Assembly: GCF_910592395.1 (NCBI RefSeq)
Contig: NC_088312.1
Coordinates: 21,399,292 to 21,463,291 of the forward strand
Direction: 5' to 3'
DNA length: 64,000 nucleotides
Source of the DNA: Lineus longissimus
Lineage: Eukaryota; Nemertea; Pilidiophora; Heteronemertea; Lineidae
Shown: piece by piece, positions 28,601 through 38,459 of the stretch
How the letters are laid out: each line of letters begins with the position of its first letter
Numbering within the stretch: the first letter of the stretch is position 1
Program-made: the position numbers and the translations under genes
The notes under the pieces: model-generated
The model's input: only the letters and a program-made list of their open reading frames with translations
What the model was told of the DNA's origin: nothing
Databases searched by the model: none

Positions 28601-31600
28601 ATAATGTCACCAAAGAGACTCCTTCTGAATACAAAATAATGTTCCAACACCTTTAACACTCGATCATAATATTATCATTCAAATTAGACCACTAAATCAC
28701 CAGGAACATCCATGGCACAAACACGATCAATTTAACAGAGTGTAAGCCTAATTTGATCATAAACTGGTGTATTGAGATTCATGTGGTGTTTGACCTTAAG
28801 ATGACCTGGAGTTGTGCAAATTACATTGGGTGCCTGAATTTGGAGACTTACAAATGTATATATAACAATGACCTTAAAATCCTTCCTTGAAAAAAAGACC
28901 AACAGGGACTTTTGTATTGTTTGTCTTTTTTCATCTTTTAAATTTCAGAAACAAAAGTAAAATGCTTAGATTGGTGAACTTATTTTTAAAGGCACATAAT
29001 TTTGACTTGCTTTTTCATTGTCTTCTCAATCATCTACTTTCAGATTCAAAGTCTGGATTAGCAAATCTCATCGAAGTCAAATCGTACACGTTTAAGAGAA
29101 TCGTGATTGGTTATGGACCAAATAAGTCACACACGGTATGGGTGCATTTCCTACAAACCCCTCTCCACTTTCCAGCAGATGTGTCTTTGGGAAACGTCTA
29201 GACATTTATTTTCTCCCTCAGGGGTGATTCACTCTCTGTATATCTGCGTACCTGCCAGTGTTGATTTTAAATCTTATTCACTTCCATAAAATTTATATTC
29301 TGACATTGTAATTCATCCATTCCTCTCAAATCTGATTGTTTTCGTAATATTTCAGGTGTCAATACAATGGAAGTCCACCGACAACCAGTTCCAACTCTCC
29401 TTTGGAACCCACGGCCCAATGCCAATCAGCAGCAACTGCCACTCCATGGTGACCACTCATCATCAGGATGACTTCAACTGTCATCACTCCATCACCCAAC
29501 TGGTGCAGGTCCTTAGTGACACTGTTGCGCCTCTCACTGCCATATCCAAGCTGAGCTCCGTACCGATGTTAGGCCTAGGACCAGTAAGTAATCCTTCAGC
29601 CACTCACACCTCTTAAACCCGTGGGTCTTTATTGTAGAGACAACTGCCTCATTGGCCTGGCCAGTGGAGCTCAACTCTAAAATAAATGACAGCCTCTGGA
29701 CTGAGAAGTGCTGTCCCTAAAGAGGCATTCAAATTATAGACACGGTCAAGTTGACTGGAAATGATTAATTTGGGACCAAAACTAATATCCTTGATAGAGG
29801 AGGTGTCCTTATTAGAGAGGTGTCCGCAAAGGGAGAATCCACTGTACTGTCATGTTTCTTCTTTCTGTTCAGAAATTGAACCAGCCAGTTCCAAGTTTCA
29901 CCATCATCCCACAGTCACCAACTCATATCAGGATCGCATTTAGGAACTGTTATTGCATCGATGTTCACTGTCGCGGGAGCAAGATTGTGGCAATCAGAGA
30001 TGGCGCCTACAGTCTCTTTGACACCAGTAAAGTTGTCGAGGGGTTCGGCCCGACTCCAGGCTTGAAGGTAAGAAAAACTGTAAGCGTAGTGCGGTAGAAG
30101 TTAACGGGTTTACTCTAGATGAGGTGCTTGAAGATATGGCTGAAATGATCAAGATTTGTTTTGTTATTATTACAGACTTTCCTCAATATGTTTGTCGACG
30201 AGACGGTCACAGCTGCCCTCGCCCGCCGGAGATCAACAGTCGAAGATGACAACCCACCATCGCCCATCGGTATGGACGCTATCGATTTCATGCCGCAGCC
30301 TCACCTTGGGTCACCGGCATCGCGGAAGTTCCATAGTCCCATGACTCCCCCATCTAACCCACATACTCCAGCTTCTCCTGCTAGTTCCACCAGGATCTCA
30401 CAGGTAGGTGCTTACCGCAAGAGTGTCACCCTCGTCATTGGAACCCTCAAAGCGATATATATGTCGGTACCAATCAGTGAGAAACATGAGCAGCTAGCAT
30501 TGACTCTACCTCTGGCCTAAGTCGGAGTCACTCGGCCAGCAAACCCAATTGGCGCCTGAACCGTAGTGGCATGCAAAAACGCTCATCCCGTCTTGGCGGA
30601 GGAATACTCCCAGGAGAAAATCAGCTCCAGGTGCAGAGCGAAAGCTGCAGAAGTAGCAGAAGAATGAGGCTTGTAATCATTGTGGCTTGATGTCACCTGC
30701 TCACATTCAAAACGTGTTCATTGCCCAAGTAAGGGGGATGGATGGTCCACATTTTACAATTGCAGACTTTTTTGCTTTCTATAATGTACATGTACCTGCT
30801 GATTTTGATCCCTTATCCGTCTACTTGCAGGGTTACGCCAACTCTCCTGCCGCAGCTGGCTTCCCGCTGGCGTCTCCTCCCTCCATGGCCGGCGTCGCTC
30901 CCACACCCTCCCCGGCCATGATGGGAACGCCATCTCCTGGCAACATCCTGACCTCAGGCTCGCCCGGTACCGCCAACCTCCATGTACCGTCACCTGGGTT
31001 CGTGCCAACACCATCGCCTCAGATGTATCATATGCAATCGCCAGCTAATCCTTTCATGAATCCACCATCACATGGAGGTAAGTACTGATTATCAGCGCTC
31101 GGTTGATCAAAAAATGTTTCTTCATCAACGCTTGCGTTAACTTGACCCGGCGTTAAGTCCAATGGACATGACTGAAGGAGAAGGTAATCAGATTTCAACT
31201 GGTCCCTAAAAATTCTCTTTCCTTCTAGGTATGGCAGAGAGTGGATCACCATACCCAAGTTCCAACCTGACCATGCCCAGCCCAGGTCAGCGTACATGGC
31301 CTGGTTCACCGGCCTCAGTGCCCCACCCATCGCCCGCCTCTAAGTACAACGCCATGTCTCCAGGACACCCAGCTCTCCATTCGCCACTAAACCCACAGAA
31401 TAAGGACGGCGAGAGTGTGAGGCCACCGTGTAAGTGAACAAATATACGTTGTCGTACATAAACTGCCAACATTTTGCAAATATTTTACTTTCATGGATAA
31501 ATAAGTTTGATTTGATTAGCGATATAAAAATCTCAAAAATAAACAAATTTGTAATCGGCCAAAGCTGAATAGTGGAAGTTTTATTCTATGTCTGTTCGAG

Positions 31601-33302
31601 TCTTTTTCACAGTCATGTTTCACTCGATAGTTCATTGTACCTGCCCCAGGGAATGGTTTAGAATTTGATCAAACATGAAGCAGTTGTGTCAATATTTTGA
31701 TGTGTTTCTTTCAGTCAGTATGCCCAGTCACCAAACGCCCTCCAGGGTCCTACCACAGCGTTCATGGGCAGCATCGTTTCCAACATTACTCTCCCATGAC
31801 GCTCTTAACAAGATCCTGTCGCCTGCGATGCTGCCGGGCAGCCCTGGCACTGGCCCACCGATCTGCTGCCCGCTGGAGAAGTTCATGGGATGCGTGTTCA
31901 TGAGGAGACATATACAGCGTAATATACAAACAGAAGATGGGGTGAGAATTATCATCTCGTAGTGTTTAATCACAAAATCATTTTAAGGTGATTTATCCAG
32001 AATCTTGTGTTCTCTAGTGAGAACTCTGTCATACAGTAATTTGTGAAAAACAAGTGTTTTGGAATCCGCATGAGAAAACAACTCCATCGCTGCCCCAGCC
32101 CACTGGGTTTGGGTTATGCTTGAATAATCTGATGGCAAGACTCCTTTCGTTTCAGCTGCAATCCTTGCCATGTAATGAGCCTGGTGTCATCATGTTTAAG
32201 GGCGAGAGTCTCCAGTTCAGAGCAAGTCTCAACACGAACACTTTCCAGATGTTGCACTTCAAGGTCTCACCAATGCCAGGTAAGAATTATCAAAAGCATA
32301 TTGACCACTAGACCAATACTTGATGGATTTGTTGGGTTTATGTACCACATGTATGGGGGGAAAACCTCGTAGTTTTCCTAGCTCCATTACGAAAACATTT
32401 TCTTTTCAGATTTCAACGACCAGTGGACCCCTGAAGAGCTCCGTGCCATTGAGCAGTTCTTCGAGAATCGTGTCGTCTGTCCTCCGTACAAGATCAATGC
32501 ATTGAGTGCATTCTGTCGTCTGCTCGCGGCACCCTACAGGACCCTCAAGGATTGTGTGCAACTGCTCAGGCTTGAACTGGTAAGTTTAGGAGAAAACCAT
32601 TTCTGCCAAAGTGCTTTTTCCTCTGTCCAAGAGTGACATATGCCCGGCTTTGCTGTAACTGGTCACATTTGATAGTTTAAGTAGTAATGTTTGATATTGT
32701 TGTGTTTGCCAGGGGCCTGACCACACTCTCAAGTGGACGCTGCAGTGGTGTCTGACTATCTCCCCAGCTTCAACGTTGATCGCACCTCCCGGCACGCCCG
32801 CCATCCTCACCAAGATGAACAAGATACTCATCATGGTAAGTAGCAAGCTGTCGTAAAGTTTGAAAGTGATAGGCAGGGTTGCCTCTTCAAGCAGAATTTC
32901 ATGTGCTCTTGGCACTGCTGAAGGCATTGAGTCATATATCTCCGATGAAATGTGAGCAGACGTTATCCTATCTATTGTTTACATTTGCATTACCATGCTA
33001 CATTGTGATGTATCTACGTTATGTCATCACTTGACTGAATCTTTCAGATCCAGTTGACCCGACTTGGAGGCCCCATGATGCAAACTGGCGAAGCCCAATC
33101 GGTGATCGTACCACTACTCTACGACACAAACACCAATACGACTACACTGGCGGAACATCGCTCGGTCCAAGCACAACCACCAGCCAACCAGGCCATCAGT
33201 AACATGCTGAAGAGATTCTCCGAGTACAACGTCCAACCCAACGAATGTTCACTTTACCCTTCTGTGCGAGAACTGTTAGCAAACCTGGTCATACCCATGT
33301 GA
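4608..33302 (+). CDS. MED14: Mediator complex subunit 14, complete, 27 coding exons
   Basis: This is MED14, the backbone subunit linking the head, middle and tail of the nuclear Mediator co-activator of RNA polymerase II. Exons: 4608-4744, 5168-5194, 5346-5546, 6402-6480, 6875-7133, 7597-7704, 8234-8366, 8731-8899, 9335-9443, 9751-9879, 10318-10559, 10896-11135, 11747-11952, 12166-12277, 12514-12562, 12930-13070, 29044-29135, 29356-29583, 29873-30067, 30176-30403, 30831-31077, 31229-31429, 31715-31941, 32156-32279, 32410-32579, 32713-32835, 33048-33302. Every junction is GT/AG and keeps frame. The sum is 4431 nt, or 1476 aa; human MED14 is about 1454 aa. Conserved stretches include [20 protein letters not shown] near the N-terminus, [29 protein letters not shown] and LPQRSWAAS. 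Exons 20-22 encode a Ser/Pro-rich low-complexity linker, as in the vertebrate protein. Exon 2 is a 27-bp microexon. Intron 16 is about 16 kb and hosts a GPCR gene. The ATG is supported by the family-like MAP start. Upstream non-coding exons were not resolved. Confidence 0.96.
9118..9256. repeat. Dispersed repeat in MED14 intron 8, copy 1
   Basis: About 140 bp from CACTCGGCCAG through CGCTCATCCCGTCTTG to CTCCAGGTGCAGAGCGAA is shared with 30527-30665, with small indels. Both copies are intronic in MED14. This is a probable SINE or MITE fragment. No tRNA head or terminal repeat was seen. Confidence 0.65.
11304..11680 (-). mobile_element. 5'-truncated LINE (CR1/L2-like), 3' end
   Basis: On the minus strand the frame 11668-11363 encodes the C-terminal tail of a non-LTR retrotransposon ORF2. 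It shows the usual pattern [18 protein letters not shown], then [17 protein letters not shown], ending FKEAYQAL and stop. A short 3' UTR follows and ends in (ATT)n, which reads as ATAATAATAATAAT at 11304-11320 on the plus strand. The reverse-transcriptase and endonuclease parts are missing. It sits in MED14 intron 12. A second 3' end with the same terminal residues lies at 28011-28104. Confidence 0.85.
13759..14230 (+). repeat. 47-bp minisatellite, about 10 copies
   Basis: The unit begins GACTTCGCTGTCCCTGCTGA and ends AGTTCCACAGTA; ten near-identical copies lie head to tail. Variation is nearly confined to one site (CGCTG, CGCAG or CACTG). The array is in MED14 intron 16, about 0.7 kb after exon 16. 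Low divergence suggests recent expansion or homogenisation. Confidence 0.95.
16693..18288 (-). CDS. FMRFamide-receptor-like peptide GPCR, single exon
   Basis: This is an intact 531-residue class A G-protein-coupled receptor, expected at the plasma membrane and probably binding a neuropeptide. Seven hydrophobic segments lie at about 65-91, 101-123, 150-176, 190-207, 258-284, 313-338 and 361-384. TM1 has GLILN. The TM3 end reads [12 protein letters not shown], so the usual E/D of E/DRY is Val. TM6 has ICETPEF where many receptors have CWxP, as in FMRFamide-type receptors. TM7 ends [18 protein letters not shown], the NPxxY equivalent. Sequons (NYT, NVT, NET) occur in the N-terminus and cluster at about 221-243 in extracellular loop 2. 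The C-tail is about 145 residues, rich in Ser/Thr. The ATG at 18288 is the first in frame. The gene is intronless and lies antisense inside MED14 intron 16. The ligand cannot be told from sequence. Confidence 0.87.
   Translation of the reverse strand: MTSLTSAGYEQGFGNYTMLGMADTDTTVTPVVFSEYDGGTNPGDLTTTGIPKPQGNPTARARFIEFVVVGIIQTIFCCIGLILNTLSSIVWWREGARNVTIYLLRILSLVDNCFLLIVLLYHSIPVIFNYFQILPDHFKALMAAIPYTWPLLWTTKTLAVWCIVVMSIVRYNIVCKPLNTSVRFSMRRVTQYLVGLFLVLILWNVPRWFEIKILKVTITTNVTLTNETQLNETQFKEMQTNYTIERPEWTDMANDAVYQIVYHSILTIFIIYALPMTIILYCSIRLIRILREADMYRKKLVVNSVQISHNVTKMLLTVIVLFVICETPEFINSMLYLIVTVDPNGALSALEKSEPHHFEILRAFSDLAFTVNSSVNFFIYYLMARKFRKLVKEVICCEPKNNPRRTTSFTTQRTMSVSCNSSVGSFSIAAESPMPPRNTGHSSTQSSTEQVTKLGNDNSDGNDERQYKGTNQLTIPKASQPKMSLTAGNGDVLPRPPLTRNHTIDETEMGVLINENYTNVEVEMNTNSLSE
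20726..20829. repeat. Perfect 27-bp inverted repeat with 50-bp spacer
   Basis: The arm ATGAATAAAGACTAGCAAAT plus GCTTTTA at 20726-20752 is repeated exactly, inverted, at 20803-20829. The 50-bp spacer (20753-20802) is not palindromic. There are no mismatches in 27 bp, which is far beyond chance. It could be a very small foldback/MITE-like element or a transcribed hairpin. No clear target-site duplication was found. Confidence 0.9.
22449..22502 (-). repeat. SINE fragment (same family as 60145-60350)
   Basis: AAGGGGCAAGCCAGCCTCGG followed by CTCATGAGACACACCCTTTACTTCCA matches the body of the tRNA-headed element at 60145-60350, which reads AAGGGCCAACCAGCTTTGGC and then TTATGAGACACTCTTTACTTCCA. 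Only about 50 bp are recognisable here. Confidence 0.55.
23113..23178 (-). repeat. Possible tRNA-like relic
   Basis: On the minus strand a B-box-like GGTTCAAGCC follows a region with GGCTAGTGGTCAGG. There is no convincing A box or cloverleaf. It may be the head of a tRNA-derived SINE. Weak call. Confidence 0.25.
25307..25484 (+). mobile_element. 178-bp MITE, pogo/Tc1-mariner-like, unit 1
   Basis: The element begins CAGTGGAACCTCCCTTAGCG and ends AGAGAGGTTCTACTG, so the termini are imperfect inverted repeats beginning CAGT. It is flanked by TA at 25305-25306 and 25485-25486. There is no coding capacity. CAGT termini with TA duplication are typical of pogo/Tigger-like members of the Tc1/mariner superfamily; the assignment is by termini only. 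An overlapping open frame is an artefact of the repeat. Confidence 0.85.
25487..25664 (+). mobile_element. 178-bp MITE, pogo/Tc1-mariner-like, unit 2
   Basis: This is a second copy in the same orientation, head to tail with unit 1. It shares the central TA (25485-25486) and ends before the TA at 25665-25666. I count three base differences from unit 1. Confidence 0.85.
28011..28104 (+). mobile_element. LINE 3'-end fragment
   Basis: The last codons (Phe-Lys-Glu-Ala-Tyr-Gln-Ala-Leu-stop), the short 3' UTR with GCGCTATATAAGACTCG and the terminal (ATT)n match the copy at 11304-11680, in the opposite orientation. It is a severely 5'-truncated insertion in MED14 intron 16. Confidence 0.8.
29735..29844 (-). 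mobile_element. Degenerate MITE copy next to MED14 exon 19
   Basis: The right end reads, on the minus strand, CAGTGGATTCTCCCTTTGCG then GACACCTCTCTAATAAGGAC, the terminus of the family at 25307. TA flanks it at 29845-29846. The left end is not clear. The terminus lies only 28 bp before the first base of MED14 exon 19 (29873), so the polypyrimidine tract of that intron abuts the element. Confidence 0.6.
30527..30665. repeat. Dispersed repeat in MED14 intron 20, copy 2
   Basis: This is the second copy of the approximately 140-bp repeat described at 9118-9256. Shared blocks include CACTCGGCCAGC, AACGCTCATCCCGTCTTG and CTCCAGGTGCAGAGCGAA. Confidence 0.65.
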
Positions 33303-34080
33303 ACGTAGTATCAACCCTTTAACGACCGAGGACATGATGACAAGGTCATTTACTCAATGTTGGCCCAGATTTATACTGATCCATGAGGTCCTTTGAATGA
33401 TGATGTAACTGATGTATGAACGAATTTGTGGAGGTTCTTGTCCTGACAAGTATACTGTTATCTGCATGTAGCAGTATTCAGGACATAGGGACCAAAATAG
33501 ACTTATTTCTCTCTCTGAGAAGCCAGTTGCTAAAGCCATTTTAGGCAAAAGTCCATGTCGAGTGGCCCAGTCTGTTTAAATGACGAAGGTCCTCAGTCTT
33601 TGAAGGGTTAGGCGCCAGAATCAAACCATACAGCATGAGTCTTCTGTCACAAACCATATAAATACATTGGATGGAATTAGGATTTCTCATAAAGCCAGTG
33701 ATGTGAATTCAAAGACATTCTGGTGATGTGAGCTGCACCAGGGATTAATTCTAAATGTATTCAAGACAGATCTGTGCATGAAGATGGTTTTCTGCTCATT
33801 GTAATTGTATTCAGCAGTTGGCGGCCATCTTGTTTGTCCAGCAGAGCACACAGCAATTTGTACATTGCTGTGCACATTGCTGCCTACATCTGCATCAAAT
33901 TTCAACCAGGTCTCTGTTGATGATAACCAAGGTAAGCAAGATGGTGGACCGCTGATGAATTTGATAAATACTTTGTGTCAGTTCAGAATTCCAGGTGCAG
34001 CCTGGGGCTATGCAGGGAGAGATGGCTCAGCCCCTCATTGGTAGGTGTATCTGGGATATCCAGAGAGGTGTCATTTTCCA

Positions 34081-34086
34081 AATAAA
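34081..34086 (+). promoter_or_regulatory. Candidate MED14 polyadenylation signal
   Basis: AATAAA lies 779 bp after the MED14 stop. ATTAAA at 34388-34393 is an alternative. Neither can be chosen without transcript data. Confidence 0.4.
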
Positions 34087-34755
34087 AAACAAATCAATTG
34101 ATGGTCTTAAAAGTGAATTTGAGTTTTAAGGACTTTTCCTGGTCGGGTTCAGAGGTTTTTTCCTAAAGGGTAGCCATTTGCATCCTGACCATCTTTGGCT
34201 GCGTCTTGTCAAATTGGAAGGTTTATCCTTGACAATTTGAAATAAGAGACGTTTCCCCTCTGACCTCAACTGGTTACACCTTTGGCTCCTTCATGTTAAA
34301 AACTTGTAAATAATGTCAAGTGTTTGTAAATATTTTTGTATGCATTACTATAAATGGAATTTTACAGTTGCTGTAGCATAATGCTAAATTAAAGTATACA
34401 AATCATGAAGAATACAAGTTCTTATCATTTTCCAACATCCTATTCTGTCTGACATTGCTTTTTCTGACATGAAATTTGGAAAGTATTATGTCTAAATATG
34501 TGAGGAATGCATTACAGATTAATACTCTATGCGGCAAAGATTCATATGATAACTCGGTGACAGTGACTCTTGAATATTTGTAATTTCATGTCAATAGTTT
34601 ACTCAATTTTAGTGGTCAACCCGATATTACGACACATAGTTTGGAGCGTACTTAAAAAGTTGACAAAAGATCACAATTGACTGATCTAGGAATTGGTTGC
34701 ATGTTTCGAAAATGTTCAGTGAGCTGGTTTGTGCGTGTCTCTATCGAGCCACATA

Positions 34756-35550
34756 CAGTAGAACCTCCCTTCTCGGACACCTCTGCCAGGCGGACACCTC
34801 TACATTACGGACACGTCCGGCCAGTATCGATTTTTTTCTAAGTCATTTCCAATAACAAAAACCTCTGTACGGCGGACACCTCTCTACTCCGAATTGCGGA
34901 CAGGGCGATGGCCAATTTTTGGTCCAATTTCCTCCCAATTACGGAGAGTAGGCAAAAACAATGGTTTCCCACGTGCGCTTGGAGAGTCAAGTAGGCCCGA
35001 CAGGTGTGATATTTGCGTAATTAATCAACGTAATTACCCCATGGCATTGTGTTTTTGTATCCTAATAAAGCCGCGGCATTTGTTTACTCATCTTTTCAAC
35101 TAATCACATAGGCCTATTGTGTCAACGGGTCATAAATCCACACGGTTTTGTCAGTGTTACGGCGAATATGCGTTAGTAGAGAAATTAGAAAAAATTTATC
35201 ATTAGTTAAAGGTGGCTGATGGACAGAAATTATGGTGTTTTTTCACACATTATTACATGTCAAGGAGATTTTGCAATAAAAGGGGCACCTTTTACTAGAG
35301 AGATTATTCACTCTCTGAGTTCCAAAGTAGCTCACGTCATTCAACGCAACATCACAAGCAAATACCGATCAGCCAACAGGTTTAAAGTTTCTACGCTAGA
35401 TGTCCACACAGAGAAAACCAAGACCTGCAAGGCGGGAACTTCAAATCCACCTATTGGACGATTTGGCATAACCTCTCTATTGCGGACACCTCTCTATTGG
35501 GGACACCTTGGCCCAGTTCCATGGGTGTCCGCAATAGAGAGGTTGTATTG
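34756..35550 (-). mobile_element. 795-bp non-autonomous DNA transposon inside a coding exon
   Basis: One end begins CAGTAGAACCTCCCTTCTCG at 34756. The other end, read on the minus strand, begins CAATACAACCTCTCTATTGC at 35550. TA flanks both sides (34754-34755, 35551-35552). The termini and the repeated GGACACCTCT motif place it with the 178-bp MITEs at 25307. The interior is unrelated and encodes no transposase that I can see. The element sits in the last codons of the tripartite-motif gene and supplies its present stop codon. Confidence 0.88.
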
Positions 35551-38403
35551 TACATGCGGAGCTCCCCGTTCTCCTGGCCGACCATGACCTGACCGTTCAT
35601 ACCTGTCGCCAGACCAACAGGATTCTTCACACCGTCTCCACGATCCAGAACCACCCTTGCCCCGTCAAGCCCAGGCACGTCGTCTTTAATCTCTAATGAA
35701 AGGATCCGGGAACCAGTTCTGTCCGTCACGAGGAGTGTTGATCCCCGGAAACTTATTCCTCGCATCTCCATTTGTGTTTCCTTGACTGTTTGAATATGGT
35801 CCTTTTTGACGTTGTGTAGGCAGGCTAGTTCTCTACCTTGGAGGTTGACCACGACCATCCCTGAAAAAAGAGCGCAGAGTTTTCAAAATTGACAATTTTT
35901 TCATGATTATCCTGATGGCTGGTGTCAAATTGTTGTGTTGAGAAAATAAAGCTGAACCAACAGAACTATATTTGCACCTGAATATTGGATCTGATATCTG
36001 AATACCTGTTGGAAAAATTTGCTCATCATGCTAATGCACTCTCAGGAACTCGCCTTAAACAAGCTGTACTTTTACCAAATTCACTTGGCGTTAGCCTAGA
36101 AACTGTCAAACTTACCATCACTGTTTGCTGTAATATGCCACGGCCACTTCCCATCAACTCTGACAGTACGAAACAAGGTGAAGTCAAACAACCCTGGACC
36201 ATCTGGTTTAGGCTTGATCGTGTAGCAGCAGACCTTACTAAAGAAGCCGACATAGAGAGTCCCCCCGCTACAGCATATCGTGTTGGGTTTCCGGTCAAAT
36301 TTCAACACTTGCTTGCCTCGCCCTGTTCTGTCAAAAACAACCAAACATTGCCGGGTAACGGCTCGATCGAGTGCGAAGATATGACCGCCATGGAGCGCAA
36401 TGTCTATGGGGTCTTGGAGGAAATATTTATCACATCCACGAAACACCTTTGTGATGCTGTATGCGTTTGGTTCCCATTTGTTTGGGGAGAGTTCGATGAT
36501 TGTGTTCGAGCAGCGTTCTCGAATTATAAAGCAACCGTCCCCTGCTGCTATGACTCTGGATGGGCATGGACTGACCACCAGCTCCGATGTCTTCACATAG
36601 TCGATCAAGAGTGGTACTTTGTGGACTTCACGTAAGGTGAATTGTTGGCCCTGTTCCCTGGTGTCCTCATCGGCTTCTTCAAACTCGGGTAACTCTGGTG
36701 CCTCGCTCCCTGATGTCATGGAGATACGTCTCGCAGTATCAGAATTGAGCCGCTCCTTCGTCGCGATACTTGCTGTGTCAGTTTTGCCATTCTCGTGCTC
36801 AACATGCCCTAATATATTCTGCCCATCAGTGTTCGCTGGAACAAAACAAATTGTTGCTTTCCCTTTTTCCAGCACTGGCACCCCACTTTCAAAAACCTTC
36901 TCATTCTCGATGTAAAATTTGAATATTGACATGATGTCGTCTGAATCTGACTCCAGAGCAGACGACAGGATGTTTTCCATTAATTTGGCCATCTTCTGCT
37001 TCCCTGTGATGTTGTTGTCTGTGTTATCAATGGTTTCCATGGCACCTGATGAAACCTTTGTGACTACCTCGACAAGACGATCTGCAGTTTTCTCCACTGC
37101 GTCTACCACTCTCTGTTCCTCTGCTCTGATGGTGTTTACGGCCTCAACTTGCTGCTCCTCCCAAGCCATCTTTGCATCCTTCACCACCTCCCTCACCCTG
37201 TCAGCAGACGTCACAATCTCCTCTAACAGACCCAGCGTATTCTTGACAGCTCCTCTGATGTCAACCCCGCTTGACAACTCCTTCAGCTTGTGTCCTGCGT
37301 GGCTCATTGCACAACAGACATGGCACACAGGCTGCTCACAAACCGTACAATATATGGAAAACCTCTCTCCATGTTTCGGACACCTGAAAGCTTCTCGTGT
37401 GGACTCGGCAAGATAATCATCCAACCTTTGTATCCTGTGTTCCCAGGGATGTGGGATGCAGTGCTGCTGGGCACATGAGCGGCACAAACTGACGTCGCAG
37501 TTGCTGCAGATGAATTGTGCGGGTGATTTATTTGAAGCAGACGATCGTGGTGAGGTGGGAGAAGCATAGTCTGCTCTGCTGTGTTCTTCACATGACCGTT
37601 CATTCTGAGAGAGCATAGTCAGCAGTCCCACTCCCTTGAGCTTGTGGATGGCCTGGTCGAGATGGCCTCCCTGAAACAAGGAAGGAGAGGTTTTTAAAAT
37701 AAGATTTTTTCAGTCGATCAAAGAAAAATATGAGCTGGACAAAGTGTTGTCTTTCGTCCTTGGCCTGTTCCATGCCCAGATTGCTAGGTGCATATAGGGT
37801 GTGTTATTGGGGGGTTTCTAGGACTACGAAAGCCTTTCAGTTCATTGGATGGTACATGGTAATCTTTGGCTTGTACGAGTTTTAACGTACCATCTCCCAT
37901 CATATCAATAAACAGGGTAAAGGTTGTCTGACGGACTATCATGGATTAGGTAAATACTGTAACAGAAAAGAAGACTCGGACTTCCCTCATACGGTCACTG
38001 TCTCTGATCTGGTATTACTCATCACTTGTGTTCGTATCGGAATGTTGAGAGATGATATGAAAGAAGACTCATTGAACAAATGTACCTTCACTACAATAGT
38101 GTAGTCACACATCCCAGGGCAAGGCACCCATATCTCTGCATCTCTCGACTGGTCCGTCGTCTTGAAATCCTCCAGACAATCGCTACACATGCTGTGGCCA
38201 CACGGAAGCAGGAAGATGTGTGAGGAGTGGTCACTGCAGTGGACACATGTTGTCAGCTCGGAAATGATTTCTTTGAGGGTCAACCCTTGGAGCTCATCAC
38301 ATCTTATTGTGAGTTTGCCTGGCTTCTCTGACTTTTGGTACAGTGCCATGTTATTGAGTTCTGGAGTGAAGATCATTCTGTTAAAAGGTTCCTTCTCCCT
38401 CAT
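35451..38403 (-). CDS. Tripartite-motif (RING/B-box/coiled-coil) protein, 3 exons
   Basis: This is a probable E3 ubiquitin ligase of the tripartite-motif class. Exons on the minus strand: 38403-38086, 37670-36116, 35860-35451; junctions are GT/AG and in frame, giving 760 aa. The RING-like finger is at about 53-99 (CVHC, then LPCGHSMCSDC, then CPGMC; the last pair is spaced C-x3-C). A B-box1-like finger is at about 161-184 (CSNCDVSLCRSC) and B-box2 at about 203-233 (CPKHGERFSIYCTVCEQPVC). A helical, Gln/Glu-rich coiled-coil stretch follows at about 240-350. The rest resembles the beta-propeller-like C-terminal half of invertebrate TRIM-type proteins. The ATG at 38403 is the first in frame. The last 32 residues are encoded by a transposon that entered a Tyr codon at 35551-35552; without it the frame would stop four codons later, at 34743-34741. 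Confidence 0.82.
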
Positions 38404-38459
38404 TCAGTTACATGTATTGCACAAAAATGTACCTTTTCTGGGCTGTGAAATATTGCTAA

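Larger units (their letters stand above)
13071..29043 (+). other. Giant MED14 intron 16 (about 16 kb)
   Basis: The intron runs from the GT at 13071 to the AG at 29042-29043. Exon 16 ends with the first base of an Asp codon and exon 17 supplies the other two, so the frame is kept. The intron holds the minisatellite (13759-14230), the antisense GPCR (16693-18288), a 27-bp inverted repeat (20726-20829), a SINE piece (about 22.45 kb), a tRNA-like relic (about 23.1 kb), two short DNA transposons (25307-25664) and a LINE 3' end (28011-28104). In the rest, 14231-16692, 18289-20725 and most of 23.2-28.0 kb, I see AT-rich sequence without recognisable genes. Confidence 0.85.

Noticed and set aside
36096-36635. 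216-codon plus-strand frame at 35985-36635
   Set aside because: It is the antisense shadow of the tripartite-motif exon 2, which has family motifs and good splice sites.
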